Below the pieces are notes generated by a model. The model did not search any database and was not told the origin of the DNA. It saw only the letters and a list, made by a program, of their open reading frames with translations. Positions 9,158-17,101 of a DNA stretch of 64,000 nucleotides are shown piece by piece. Numbering within the stretch: position 1 is the stretch's first letter; each line of letters begins with the position of its first letter. Location of the stretch: assembly GCF_006442795.2 (NCBI RefSeq), contig NZ_CP083956.1:930001-994000 (forward strand), read 5' to 3'. The stretch is from Mesorhizobium sp. B1-1-8. GTDB lineage: Bacteria > Pseudomonadota > Alphaproteobacteria > Rhizobiales > Rhizobiaceae. The position numbers and the translations under genes are program-made.

Positions 9158-9784
9158 ATGAGCGAAGACCTTCCCGTCCTCTCCCCCACCGAAGCCCGCG
9201 TGCTCGGCTGTCTGATCGAAAAGAAGGAGCTGACGCCGGACGTCTATCCGCTGACGCTCAACGGCGCGCACCAAGCCGCCAACCAGAAGACGGCGCGCGA
9301 GCCGGTGATGGCGCTGGAGCTTACCGAGGTCAGACGGGCGCTGAGCTCGCTCGAGCAGAAGGGGCTGGTGCGGCAGGCCTTCGCCTCGCGCGTCGAGCGC
9401 TACGAGCACCTGATGGCGCAGCGTTTTTCGCTGACCACGCCGCAGATCGCGGTGATCGGACTTCTGCTGCTGCGCGGCGCGCAGACGGCGCACGAACTTC
9501 TGGCGCGTTCGGAACGCATGGCGCGCTTTGCCTCGTTCGAGGAGCTGCGCGACAATCTCGACCTGATGATCGGCCGCCGGCCGCCGCTGGTGCAGTTGCT
9601 GGAGCGCGCGCCAGGCCAGCGCGAGGAGCGCTATGTGCATCTGTTGAGCGGGCCGGTTGAGGCGGCCGCGGTGGCGCCCCAGCAACCGCCGGCATCGCCG
9701 GACAACGATCTCGAAGCCCGCGTTCGCGCGCTCGAGGAAGAGGTCGCCGCGTTACGCGCCAAGATCGAGGCGCTTGGCGGGTAG
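9158..9784 (+). CDS. YceH-family (DUF480) protein
   Basis: A 208-aa protein with the DUF480 tandem winged-helix fold: LSPTEARVLGCLIEKKELTP at the start, the typical NGAHQAANQKTAREPVM, then RALSSLEQKGLV. A short coiled-coil (LEARVRALEEEVAALRAKIE) closes the protein after a Pro/Ala linker. The family is widespread in Proteobacteria, with unsettled function and possible nucleic-acid binding. The start at 9158 agrees with the family N-terminus. It follows sdhB by 53 bases and may share its transcript. Confidence 0.9.
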   Translation: MSEDLPVLSPTEARVLGCLIEKKELTPDVYPLTLNGAHQAANQKTAREPVMALELTEVRRALSSLEQKGLVRQAFASRVERYEHLMAQRFSLTTPQIAVIGLLLLRGAQTAHELLARSERMARFASFEELRDNLDLMIGRRPPLVQLLERAPGQREERYVHLLSGPVEAAAVAPQQPPASPDNDLEARVRALEEEVAALRAKIEALGG

Positions 9785-9807
9785 CTCACTGGAAGGTTGG
9801 TGCGAGG

Positions 9808-9965
9808 CCCCCCTCTCTGTCCTGCCGGACATCTCCCCCTCAAGGGGGGAGATCAGATGCTGCGCCGGCTTTCGCCAACCGCCGACGTTGAAAGAGAAGC
9901 ACCGGCGACCGAGCTGCCAATCTCCCCCTTGAGGGGGAGATGCCCGGCAGGGCAGAGAGGGGGGC
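9808..9965. repeat. RIME-like long inverted repeat
   Basis: The left arm reads ccccctctctgtcctgccgg followed by acatctccccctcaaggggg; the right arm gives the complement ending ggcagggcagagaggggggc. The 158-bp unit lies between convergent YceH and OsmC genes. The arm with tgcccggcagggca also occurs in the element at 20596-20754, so the two belong to one family. Confidence 0.75.
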
Positions 9966-9995
9966 GAAGAATCGCTACCCCCCGCACAATCTGCG

Positions 9996-10421
9996 TCAGC
10001 CCAACCTGGCGTCGAGCGAAACCTTGATGGCGCCGAGCGCCTTCGACACCGGGCATTCCGCCTTGGCCTTCTCGGCCAGTTCCTTGAACTTCGCCGCATC
10101 GATGCCGGGCACCTTGCCTACCAGGGTAATGGCGCTGCCGGTGATGCCGGTGCCGGGCACCAGCGTCACCACCGCCTTGGCGTCGAGCTCGGTGGCGGGT
10201 GTGCCGTTTTCGGCGAGGAAGTGCGACAGCTGCATGGCGTAGCAGCCGGCGTGGGCGGCAGCGATCAGCTCCTCCGGGTTGGTGCCGGATTTGCCGCTTT
10301 CGTCCTCGAAGCGCGCCTTGAAGGAATAGGGCGTGCCCTTCAGCGTCCCGCTCTGCGTGTCGAGCGTGCCCTGGCCCTCTTTCAGATTGCCTTTCCAGAC
10401 GGCGTTTGCAGTGCGGTCCAT
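9996..10421 (-). CDS. OsmC-family peroxiredoxin-like protein
   Basis: A 141-aa cytoplasmic protein of the OsmC/Ohr family, which reduces organic hydroperoxides with a cysteine pair. The two redox cysteines are in AHAGCYAMQLSHFL and AECPVSKAL. The N-terminus has the OsmC pattern TANAVWKGNLKEGQGTLDTQ. The start at 10421 is set by AAGGAGG 6 bases upstream. The PYSFKARFEDESGKSGTNPEE region fits OsmC better than Ohr. Confidence 0.93.
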   Translation of the reverse strand: MDRTANAVWKGNLKEGQGTLDTQSGTLKGTPYSFKARFEDESGKSGTNPEELIAAAHAGCYAMQLSHFLAENGTPATELDAKAVVTLVPGTGITGSAITLVGKVPGIDAAKFKELAEKAKAECPVSKALGAIKVSLDARLG

Positions 10422-10626
10422 GAAATCCTCCTTGCTTGTCGGGATTGCGCCGGCGGCGTGCCGACGGTCCCTTCGACTATAGCGCGGGCGCACCAGAAGA
10501 CCACCGCGCTGATCGCTTCAGGCGGTCGGAAAATTTTGAAAAACACGCGTGCAAAAATGTCGGCTTCCATCCGGCCCGGCCGTCCTGCGTGCGGCCACGG
10601 ATTCTTAAGGCCGATGGAGGTTCACA

Positions 10627-10851
10627 ATGGACAATCTGTTTTTCGCTCTTTTCGAGCGCCCGGACCGCAGGGGCCGGTCGCGACAAGATTTCTGGCTGGA
10701 CCAACCGGTTTCCGGCTTCGGCCGGCTGCTCGCGGCGGTCGCCATCATCGGGGTGGCGGCATGCCTCCTCGACCATGCGGCGAGCCAAGGCAAGGCTGAC
10801 ACGATCGCCGCCGCCGCTTATGGTTCACAACAGGAAGGGAGCTGGAAATGA
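10627..10851 (+). CDS. Small single-span membrane protein
   Basis: A 74-aa protein with an N-terminal amphipathic stretch (MDNLFFALFERPDRRGRSRQ), one hydrophobic segment (RLLAAVAIIGVAACLLDH) and a polar tail. GGAGG precedes the ATG. Its stop overlaps the next gene's start (ATGA at 10848-10851), so the two are translated as a pair. I do not recognise a family; the overlap and good RBS are the main evidence that it is real. Confidence 0.65.
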   Translation: MDNLFFALFERPDRRGRSRQDFWLDQPVSGFGRLLAAVAIIGVAACLLDHAASQGKADTIAAAAYGSQQEGSWK

Positions 10852-11204
10852 AATATGTGCTGCTGGTCTATGGCGAGGAGAAGGACCTCCACGCGCTCAC
10901 CCCTGAAGGAATGGCCAAGCTCGATGCCGAATCGCTCGCCCATGACAGATCGCTCGACCAACAAGGCAAGCTGATCATCGCGCAGGCGCTGCAATCGGTG
11001 AGGACGTCGAAGTCGGTGCGGCAGCGCAAGGGCAAAAGGCTGGTCACCGACGGTCCGTTCGCCGAAACCAAGGAGCAATTGCTGGGCTTCGTCATGGTCG
11101 AAGCGAAGGATCTCGACGAGGCGCTGGCCATTGCCGGCGAAATCCCGCTGGCCGAACTTGGCACCATCGAGGTGCGGGCGGTCTACGACGTACCAGGGTC
11201 ATAG
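10848..11204 (+). CDS. YciI/DGPF-domain protein
   Basis: A 118-aa protein of the YCII-related (DGPF) family, recognised by MKYVLLVYGEEKD at the start, DGPFAETKEQLLGFVMVEA in the middle and the final GTIEVRAVYD. Members adopt a ferredoxin-like fold and often sit near ECF sigma factors; biochemical roles are mostly unknown. It overlaps the preceding small membrane-protein gene by 4 bases, implying coupling. No ECF sigma factor gene lies nearby. Confidence 0.9.
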   Translation: MKYVLLVYGEEKDLHALTPEGMAKLDAESLAHDRSLDQQGKLIIAQALQSVRTSKSVRQRKGKRLVTDGPFAETKEQLLGFVMVEAKDLDEALAIAGEIPLAELGTIEVRAVYDVPGS

Positions 11205-11267
11205 AAGTCGCCGAAACTTCGCTGCGGCGCTCGCGGCTCGGAGGTCGACGGCGCCGTCGGCGACTTC
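11204..11267 (+). terminator. Hairpin after the YciI gene
   Basis: The 11-base arms GAAGTCGCCGA (11204-11214) and TCGGCGACTTC (11257-11267) are exact complements, with a 42-base GC-rich loop and a short pyrimidine stretch after (ccggtttcttc). It begins at the YciI stop codon. It may end that transcript, but the tract is weak. Confidence 0.35.
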
Positions 11268-11353
11268 CCGGTTTCTTCACCAACGCAACTCTTGCGTGTT
11301 GAAGCAAGCCGCGAGTTCTCCTATCGTCGCCCACGATTTCGGGGGATTTCGAT

Positions 11354-11884
11354 ATGCCATTTCTGATTGCTATCCTTGGCGTGCTGGGAGCGGCGGCGCT
11401 CTGGTGGTACCGCATGAAGGCCATGAATGAGGCGGCGCGCGAGGTCGCCGATGTCGTCGGCCGCGTGCAAGGCAACATCCGCCGCAAGAAGCTGCGCAAG
11501 CAGGCGGCGCTGTCGCCGTTGACGGCGATCGACGATTCGGTCGTGGCCGCAGCGACGCTGATCACCGCCATCGTCGCGGAACATGGTCCGGTGCTGCCGC
11601 CGCGGGAAGCCGCCATCCGCGACGTGATCTCGCAAATCGCGGAAAACCCGAAGAAGACCGACGAGGCCGTTGTCTACGCCAAATGGGCGGCTTCGCAGGT
11701 CGACGACACCACGATCGTCATCGACAAGCTGGCGCCGTTCCTGCGCGAGCGCCTCGACCCGCACGAAAGGGACGATCTGCTCAGGATGCTCAACCGCGTG
11801 GCGCAAGGCGGCGGGCAGAGCCTCAGAATAGCCGACCAGCGGATGCTGAGGTTGCGGCAGAAGCTCGGGTTCGAGGTGAACTGA
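11354..11884 (+). CDS. Membrane-anchored TerB-like protein
   Basis: A 176-aa protein with one N-terminal transmembrane helix (PFLIAILGVLGAAALWWY) followed by a basic stretch and an all-alpha cytoplasmic region. The region from about residue 60 (DDSVVAAATLITAIVAE) to 145 (ERDDLLRMLNRVA) resembles TerB/DjlA-type helical domains. Function unknown. GGGGG lies upstream of the ATG. It is a single gene followed by a long palindromic repeat. Confidence 0.7.
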   Translation: MPFLIAILGVLGAAALWWYRMKAMNEAAREVADVVGRVQGNIRRKKLRKQAALSPLTAIDDSVVAAATLITAIVAEHGPVLPPREAAIRDVISQIAENPKKTDEAVVYAKWAASQVDDTTIVIDKLAPFLRERLDPHERDDLLRMLNRVAQGGGQSLRIADQRMLRLRQKLGFEVN

Positions 11885-11940
11885 ACGCTTTGGCATCGTT
11901 GCCAGATCGCATCTCTTGGCGGTTGGCTGAACCCCCTCAT

Positions 11941-12124
11941 GTCGTCATTCTATGGCGGAGCAAGGAGCGAAGCGACGCAGCGCAGACCATGGAATCCATT
12001 CCGTTACCTATAAGCGTTGCAGCGATGCAGAATTCTGCTCCGCTGCTCCCTACGATTAAAGTCACGGAATGGATCCTCGGGTCTGCGCGTCCGCTTCGCT
12101 CCCGCTCCGCCCGTGGATGACGAG
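11941..12124. repeat. Large palindromic repeat, copy 1 of 3
   Basis: The arms gtcgtcattctatggcggag ... aatccattccgt and acggaatggatcctcgggtc ... ctccgcccgtggatgacgag are complementary over most of 184 bp, with a central palindrome around gcagaattctgc. Two related copies are at 21688-21910 and 50929-51079. The element lies between convergent genes and has no open frame of its own. Confidence 0.8.
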
Positions 12125-12155
12125 GTCGTGTAGGCCTCGGCCAATTTGCCAGGCG

Positions 12156-13403
12156 TTAAATCGCCTCGCCCTTCAATAGTCGTGGCGTGTCGTTGGATAG
12201 CCCCGAGGCCTGGCGGATGAAGAAATCCTTGAGCTTGGGCATGCGCTCGACCAGGCCGAGGCCGATGTCGCGCACGGCGCGCAGCGGGCCGATGTCGTTG
12301 GAAAACATCCGGTTCAGCACATCGGTGGTAATACCCATCTGCAGCGTATCGAACCGCCGCCATTGCTGGTAGCGTTCCAGCACGTCGAAGGCGCCGACGT
12401 CCTGGCCGAGGCGGTCGGCCTCGACCACCACTTCGGCCAAGGCTGCCACATCCTTGAAGCCGAGGTTCAACCCCTGGCCGGCGATCGGGTGGATGCCGTG
12501 CGCAGCATCGCCGGCGAGCGCGATGCGGGGTGCTATGAAGGCGCGGGCAAGGGTGAGGCCGAGCGGCCAGGCGCGCGGCTTGTCGGCGACGCGGATCTCG
12601 CCGAGCTTCAGGCCAAAACGCTGTTCCAGCTCGTGCTCGAAGACGAAGTCGTCGCCTTCGACCAGTTTCCTTGCATTCTCGGTGCGCTCGACCCAGACGA
12701 TCGACGAACGGTTGGTCCCGTCCTTGCCGGGCTTCAGCGGCAGTGTGGCGAAGGGACCGGCCGGCAAGAAATGCTCCTCGGCGCGGCCGTTGTGCGGGCG
12801 CTCATGCGTCACCGTGCAGACGATGCCGGACTGGCCGTATTCCCATTTCACCGTCTTGATGCCGGCCATGTCGCGCAGTTTCGAATTGACGCCGTCGGCG
12901 GCAATCAGCAGCCGAGCCTTGAGCGCAGCTCCGTCGGCGAGATGCACGGTGATGCCGGCGCTGCTGGTCTCGAAAGCGCTGACGGCCATGCCTTCGATGA
13001 TGTCGATGCCGAGCTTGTCGGCGCGGCGGCGCAGCGCACCGTTCAGATCCCGGTTGGCGACCATGTGGGCGAAGGCTTCGCCGGGCGCCACCTCGCCGCC
13101 AAAGGTGAGAAACACCGGCCGCACCGGATCGGCGGTGCGCGAATCGGTGATGACCATCTCGGTGATCGCCTGCGCCTCCGGCGCGATCTCTTCCCAGACG
13201 CCGAGCTGTTCCAGCATGCGGCAGGCGGCGGCGGCGATCGCCGAGGCGCGGCCGTCGCGCTGCCAGACGCCGGCGGGCGCGGCGTCGACAATGGCGACGG
13301 CAAGGCTCGGCCGCGCCTGCTTCAGCGATACGGCGGCGGCAAGGCCGACATAGCCGGCGCCTGCCACCAGAACGTCCAGCGCATCAGTCTTGCGGTCGAC
13401 CAT
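12156..13403 (-). CDS. FAD-dependent ubiquinone biosynthesis hydroxylase (UbiH/COQ6 family)
   Basis: A 415-aa flavoprotein monooxygenase. The N-terminal dinucleotide fold reads VLVAGAGYVGLAAAVSLKQ, and the second FAD motif with the UbiH/COQ6 signature is GDAAHGIHPIAGQGLNLGF. These enzymes hydroxylate the ring of ubiquinone precursors. Which ring position (UbiH, UbiF, UbiI or UbiL type) cannot be told from sequence alone. The start at 13403 is preceded by AAAGGAAA. It is divergent from the thioesterase gene, with about 100 bases between. Confidence 0.9.
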   Translation of the reverse strand: MVDRKTDALDVLVAGAGYVGLAAAVSLKQARPSLAVAIVDAAPAGVWQRDGRASAIAAAACRMLEQLGVWEEIAPEAQAITEMVITDSRTADPVRPVFLTFGGEVAPGEAFAHMVANRDLNGALRRRADKLGIDIIEGMAVSAFETSSAGITVHLADGAALKARLLIAADGVNSKLRDMAGIKTVKWEYGQSGIVCTVTHERPHNGRAEEHFLPAGPFATLPLKPGKDGTNRSSIVWVERTENARKLVEGDDFVFEHELEQRFGLKLGEIRVADKPRAWPLGLTLARAFIAPRIALAGDAAHGIHPIAGQGLNLGFKDVAALAEVVVEADRLGQDVGAFDVLERYQQWRRFDTLQMGITTDVLNRMFSNDIGPLRAVRDIGLGLVERMPKLKDFFIRQASGLSNDTPRLLKGEAI

Positions 13404-13506
13404 GGCAATTTCCTTTCGCGGCTTCGGCCCTGCCGGCGGCCATTGCGGCCTTGACTGCCCGCCATTCCTGTCCGAAACCGCCATGAAAGGCTGGAGGACG
13501 CGAAAC

Positions 13507-14370
13507 ATGACGGCGGCCATGGACGAGCTTCTCGATATTCTCGACCTCGAACAGCTCGAACACAACCTGTACCGTGGTCGCAGCCCCAAGGTCGACTGGC
13601 AGCGGGTCTTCGGCGGCCAGACCATCGCCCAGGCGCTGGTCGCCGCCCAGCGCACGGTCGAGCCGGAGCGGCATGTGCATTCGCTGCACGGCTATTTCAT
13701 GCGGCCCGGCGACACCAAGGTGCCGATCGTCTACGACGTCGACCGTATCAGGGACGGCGGCTCCTTCACCACGCGCCGGGTGGTGGCGATCCAGCACGGC
13801 CAGGCGATCTTTTCGCTGGAAGCCTCGTTCCAGCAGGACGAAGTGGGCTTGGAACATCAGCTGCCGATGCCGCGCGATGTGCCGGCGCCCGACACGCTGT
13901 TGTCGCAGCGCGAGCTGATCGGCAAGTTCGGCGAGGCGGTGCCGGAAGGCATCAGGCGCTACTGGGAGCGCGACCGGCCGATCGAGATGAAGCCGGTGAT
14001 GCTGAAGCACTATACCAGCCGCGAGAAGCTGGAGCCTCAGCAGAATATCTGGATCCGCACCACGGGCCCGGTGCCGGAAGTCCGCGGCATCCAGGCCGCC
14101 GTGCTCGCATACCTTTCCGACATGACGCTGCTCGACACCTCGACCTTCGCGCATGGGCGGGCCATTTTCGACCGCGATATCCAGGCGGCCAGCCTCGACC
14201 ACGCCATGTGGTTCCACCGCAGCCATTCGCTCAACGACTGGATTCTCTACACGCAGGACAGCCCGTCGACGCAAGGCTCGCGCGGTTTTACGCGCGGCTC
14301 GCTGTTCGCGCGCGACGGCACGCTGGTCGCCTCGGTCGCCCAGGAAGGCCTTATCCGGCTGAAACGCTGA
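13507..14370 (+). CDS. tesB: Acyl-CoA thioesterase II
   Basis: TesB (287 aa) hydrolyses acyl-CoAs to free acids and CoA using a double hot-dog fold. Diagnostic segments are FGGQTIAQALVAAQRTV, HSLHGYFMRPGD and, in the second half, SLDHAMWFHR and RGFTRGSLFARDGTLVASVA, which carry the Asp/Thr/Gln active-site positions. The start at 13507 follows GGAGG by 9 bases; an ATG four codons later is possible. The length is normal for the family. Confidence 0.94.
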   Translation: MTAAMDELLDILDLEQLEHNLYRGRSPKVDWQRVFGGQTIAQALVAAQRTVEPERHVHSLHGYFMRPGDTKVPIVYDVDRIRDGGSFTTRRVVAIQHGQAIFSLEASFQQDEVGLEHQLPMPRDVPAPDTLLSQRELIGKFGEAVPEGIRRYWERDRPIEMKPVMLKHYTSREKLEPQQNIWIRTTGPVPEVRGIQAAVLAYLSDMTLLDTSTFAHGRAIFDRDIQAASLDHAMWFHRSHSLNDWILYTQDSPSTQGSRGFTRGSLFARDGTLVASVAQEGLIRLKR

Positions 14371-14451
14371 GCCGGCTTCCGATTAAAGCCTATAAAACAG
14401 GCATTTTCTGATTTTTGCCCATTTCTTAATCAGTCGCCGCAGTGCCTCCGC

Positions 14452-14466
14452 GCACGATTGTTGTGC
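14452..14466 (+). promoter_or_regulatory. Candidate NtrC-binding site
   Basis: GCAC-N7-GTGC (cgcacgattgttgtgca) matches the core and spacing of the NtrC consensus TGCACC-N5-GGTGCA. It lies about 53 bases upstream of the candidate sigma-54 promoter of glnK. This is the standard arrangement for nitrogen-regulated glnK-amtB operons. Confidence 0.6.
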
Positions 14467-14518
14467 ACGGATCGCTCATTCCCTTTGTTTACAAGAGGTT
14501 AATACCCTGCTTCGGGAA

Positions 14519-14535
14519 TTGGCACGGAGCTTGAA
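14519..14535 (+). promoter_or_regulatory. Candidate sigma-54 (-24/-12) promoter of glnK-amtB
   Basis: TTGGCACGGAGCTTGAA has GG at -24 and the TTG of the -12 element at the right distance; the last base of the -12 pair is GA rather than the usual GC. It lies 84 bases before the glnK ATG, downstream of an NtrC-like site. Confidence 0.6.
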
Positions 14536-14612
14536 TCCTGTCCGGCACTCTCCGGCTCCTCGGGATCGGTGAAGATGTGCAAACGCGGGGGAACCGCAAC
14601 AGCAAAGGGTGA

Positions 14613-14957
<345 letters not shown>

Positions 14958-14988
14958 GCAAGCGGTACCCATTCCAACGGAGAGTTCA

Positions 14989-16344
14989 ATGAATATTCCT
15001 TCCACCTTGAAGACGACGGGACGCGCGGCGGCATTGGGCTCGCTCGCTCTCGTGGCGTTGGGCACCGTCGTTGCCTTCGCGCAGGAAGCCGCAGCCCCGG
15101 CCGCCGCCGCGCCGGCCGCTCCGGCGCCGGCGCTCGACACCGGCAACACCGCCTGGATGCTGACTTCCACCGCGCTGGTGCTGATGATGACCATCCCGGG
15201 CCTGGCGCTGTTTTACGGCGGCATGGTGCGCAAGAAGAACGTGCTCGCCACCATCATGCAGAGCTTTGCCATCACCTGTCTGGTGACCGTGCTTTGGTTC
15301 ATGTTCGGCTATTCGCTCGCCTTTACCACCAATGACTCAGCCGGCCTGAACCAATATATCGGCGGCTTCTCGCGGTTCTTCCACCACGGCATCACCGTCT
15401 CGACGCTGTGGGCGCCGGGCGTAGCGAACATCCCGGAATTCGTCTTCTCGATGTTCCAGATGACCTTCGCCATCATCACCCCGGCGCTGATCGCCGGCGC
15501 CTTCGCCGAGCGCATGAAATTCTCGGCGCTCTTGATCTTCATGGCCCTGTGGCTGGTTTTCGTCTACGCGCCGATCGCGCATTGGGTATGGGGCGGCGGC
15601 TTCCTGGCCACGAAGGGCGTTATCGACTTCGCTGGCGGCACGGTCGTCCACATCAATGCAGGTGTCGCGGGCCTGGTCTGCGCGCTGGTGCTCGGCAAGC
15701 GCGAGGGCTACGGCACCACCAACATGGCGCCGCACAACCTCGTCTATTCGGTGATCGGCGCCTCGCTGCTGTGGGTCGGCTGGTTCGGCTTCAACGCCGG
15801 TTCGGAGCTGGCGGCCGATGGCCTTGCGGGTGCCGCGATGCTGAACACGCAGGTCGCCACCGCGGCGGCCGCGCTTGCCTGGATGTTCGCGGAATGGATC
15901 GTCGCCAAGAAGCCTTCCGTGCTGGGCATCATCTCGGGCGCGGTGGCCGGCCTCGTCGCGGTGACGCCGGCTTCCGGCTTCGTCAACCCGACCGGCGCCT
16001 TCATCATCGGCATCATCGCCGGCGTGGTCTGCTATCTGTCGGCGGTCAAGCTGAAGCATGCCTTCGGCTATGACGACTCGCTCGATGCCTTCGGCGTGCA
16101 TGGCGTCGGCGGTGTCGTGGGCGCGCTGCTCACCGGCGCGCTCGCCGATCCGGCGATCAATGCGCTCGGCAAGGGCGCTTCAGTTGTCACCCAGCTCTAC
16201 GGCATCGTCTTCACCATCCTGTGGACGGCGATCGCCACCTTCGTCATCCTCTACATCGTCAAGGCGCTGGTCGGCCTGCGGCCGAGCACCCAGGAAGAGG
16301 TCGAGGGTCTCGACGTCACCCAGCACGGCGAAGTGGTGCCGTAA
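14989..16344 (+). CDS. amtB: Ammonium transporter
   Basis: AmtB (451 aa) is a trimeric ammonium channel in the inner membrane. An N-terminal signal-like segment (GSLALVALGTVVAFAQ) and an Ala/Pro linker precede eleven membrane helices. Pore motifs include ALFYGGMVRKKNVL, GGTVVHINAGVAGL (His of the twin-His pair) and DAFGVHGVGGVVGALLTG (second His). It pairs with glnK upstream in one operon; a strong terminator follows. Confidence 0.97.
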   Translation: MNIPSTLKTTGRAAALGSLALVALGTVVAFAQEAAAPAAAAPAAPAPALDTGNTAWMLTSTALVLMMTIPGLALFYGGMVRKKNVLATIMQSFAITCLVTVLWFMFGYSLAFTTNDSAGLNQYIGGFSRFFHHGITVSTLWAPGVANIPEFVFSMFQMTFAIITPALIAGAFAERMKFSALLIFMALWLVFVYAPIAHWVWGGGFLATKGVIDFAGGTVVHINAGVAGLVCALVLGKREGYGTTNMAPHNLVYSVIGASLLWVGWFGFNAGSELAADGLAGAAMLNTQVATAAAALAWMFAEWIVAKKPSVLGIISGAVAGLVAVTPASGFVNPTGAFIIGIIAGVVCYLSAVKLKHAFGYDDSLDAFGVHGVGGVVGALLTGALADPAINALGKGASVVTQLYGIVFTILWTAIATFVILYIVKALVGLRPSTQEEVEGLDVTQHGEVVP

Positions 16345-16432
16345 GGCAGCTTGGCCAACGGGACCGGCGGCTCCTCCTCCCGCCGGATTTCATCGATCCC
16401 GTCGTGACGCTCCGAAACGGGCTCACGCATTG

Positions 16433-16462
16433 AGGCCCGGATGGTTTTCCGGGCCTCTTTTT
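16433..16462 (+). terminator. Intrinsic terminator of glnK-amtB
   Basis: The stem AGGCCCGG / CCGGGCCT (16433-16440 and 16449-16456) encloses an 8-base loop and is followed by CTTTTTG, about 90 bases after the amtB stop. Confidence 0.85.
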
Positions 16463-16615
16463 GTCGGGCGCCTTGTCTGGTGTCCGCCAGCCGACGGCAC
16501 GCTCACGTTTGCTTGATAAGACGCCACCGGCATGAAACGCCGATCCAGCTGATGCCGAACAGGGGGAGCGGCCGCCGTCTTGGCGGTCGACTACCAACAG
16601 GGAAAGAACCAACTG

Positions 16616-16891
16616 ATGAACGTCAAGAACATCTTCCTCGGGGCACTCGCGCTTTCCATGGTCGGCGGCGTCGCATTTGCCGGCGCGCTCGACGAGCCGG
16701 ACAACATGGCGCCGTTCTTCACCGACTCCAGCATGAAGACCATGAAGCCGATGGCGGAATTCAAGGCTGCTTTCATGGCCATGCCGAAGGAAAAGCAGGA
16801 CGCGATGATGAAGGAATGCCAGGATGCGGCAATGAGCAAGCCACATGCCGAGTTCTGCGGCAACCTGAACATGCTCGGTGGCGCCAACTAA
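16616..16891 (+). CDS. Small periplasmic protein, function unknown
   Basis: A 91-aa protein with a signal peptide (MNVKNIFLGALALSMVGGVAFAG). The mature 65-70 residues are Met- and Lys-rich and contain two cysteines (MKECQDAAM and EFCGNL) at a spacing that could allow a disulphide or metal binding. The start at 16616 is chosen because it opens the signal peptide; the RBS is weak. A strong terminator follows. No family was recognised. Confidence 0.7.
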   Translation: MNVKNIFLGALALSMVGGVAFAGALDEPDNMAPFFTDSSMKTMKPMAEFKAAFMAMPKEKQDAMMKECQDAAMSKPHAEFCGNLNMLGGAN

Positions 16892-16948
16892 GACCACAGC
16901 GGATCGGGCTCAACGGGCCTGATCATTTCGTCGTTTGCCGATGGAAAG

Positions 16949-16977
16949 ATGGCGGGCCTTGCGGCTCGCCATTTTTT
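16949..16977 (+). terminator. Intrinsic terminator
   Basis: ATGGCGGGCC-TTGC-GGCTCGCCAT forms a 10-bp stem (one G-U pair) followed by TTTTTT. It ends the transcript of the small periplasmic protein gene and insulates ftsK. Confidence 0.85.
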
Positions 16978-17004
16978 CCGGGCCGGCCGGGTAAAAGGCC
17001 ATGG

Positions 17005-17019
17005 TTAATGCGGCTTTAA
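17005..17019. promoter_or_regulatory. CtrA-like box upstream of ftsK
   Basis: TTAATGCGGCTTTAA is a perfect TTAA-N7-TTAA site, the consensus for the alphaproteobacterial cell-cycle regulator CtrA. It lies 83 bases before the ftsK start, a position compatible with direct promoter control. Confidence 0.55.
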
Positions 17020-17101
17020 CCTTCCCGCCGATAGTCTGGCGTCCGAATCTGCCGGGGTGCGTCCTGCGTCCGGCCAGGCACTGACTCACGGGGAAAGTGG
17101 C

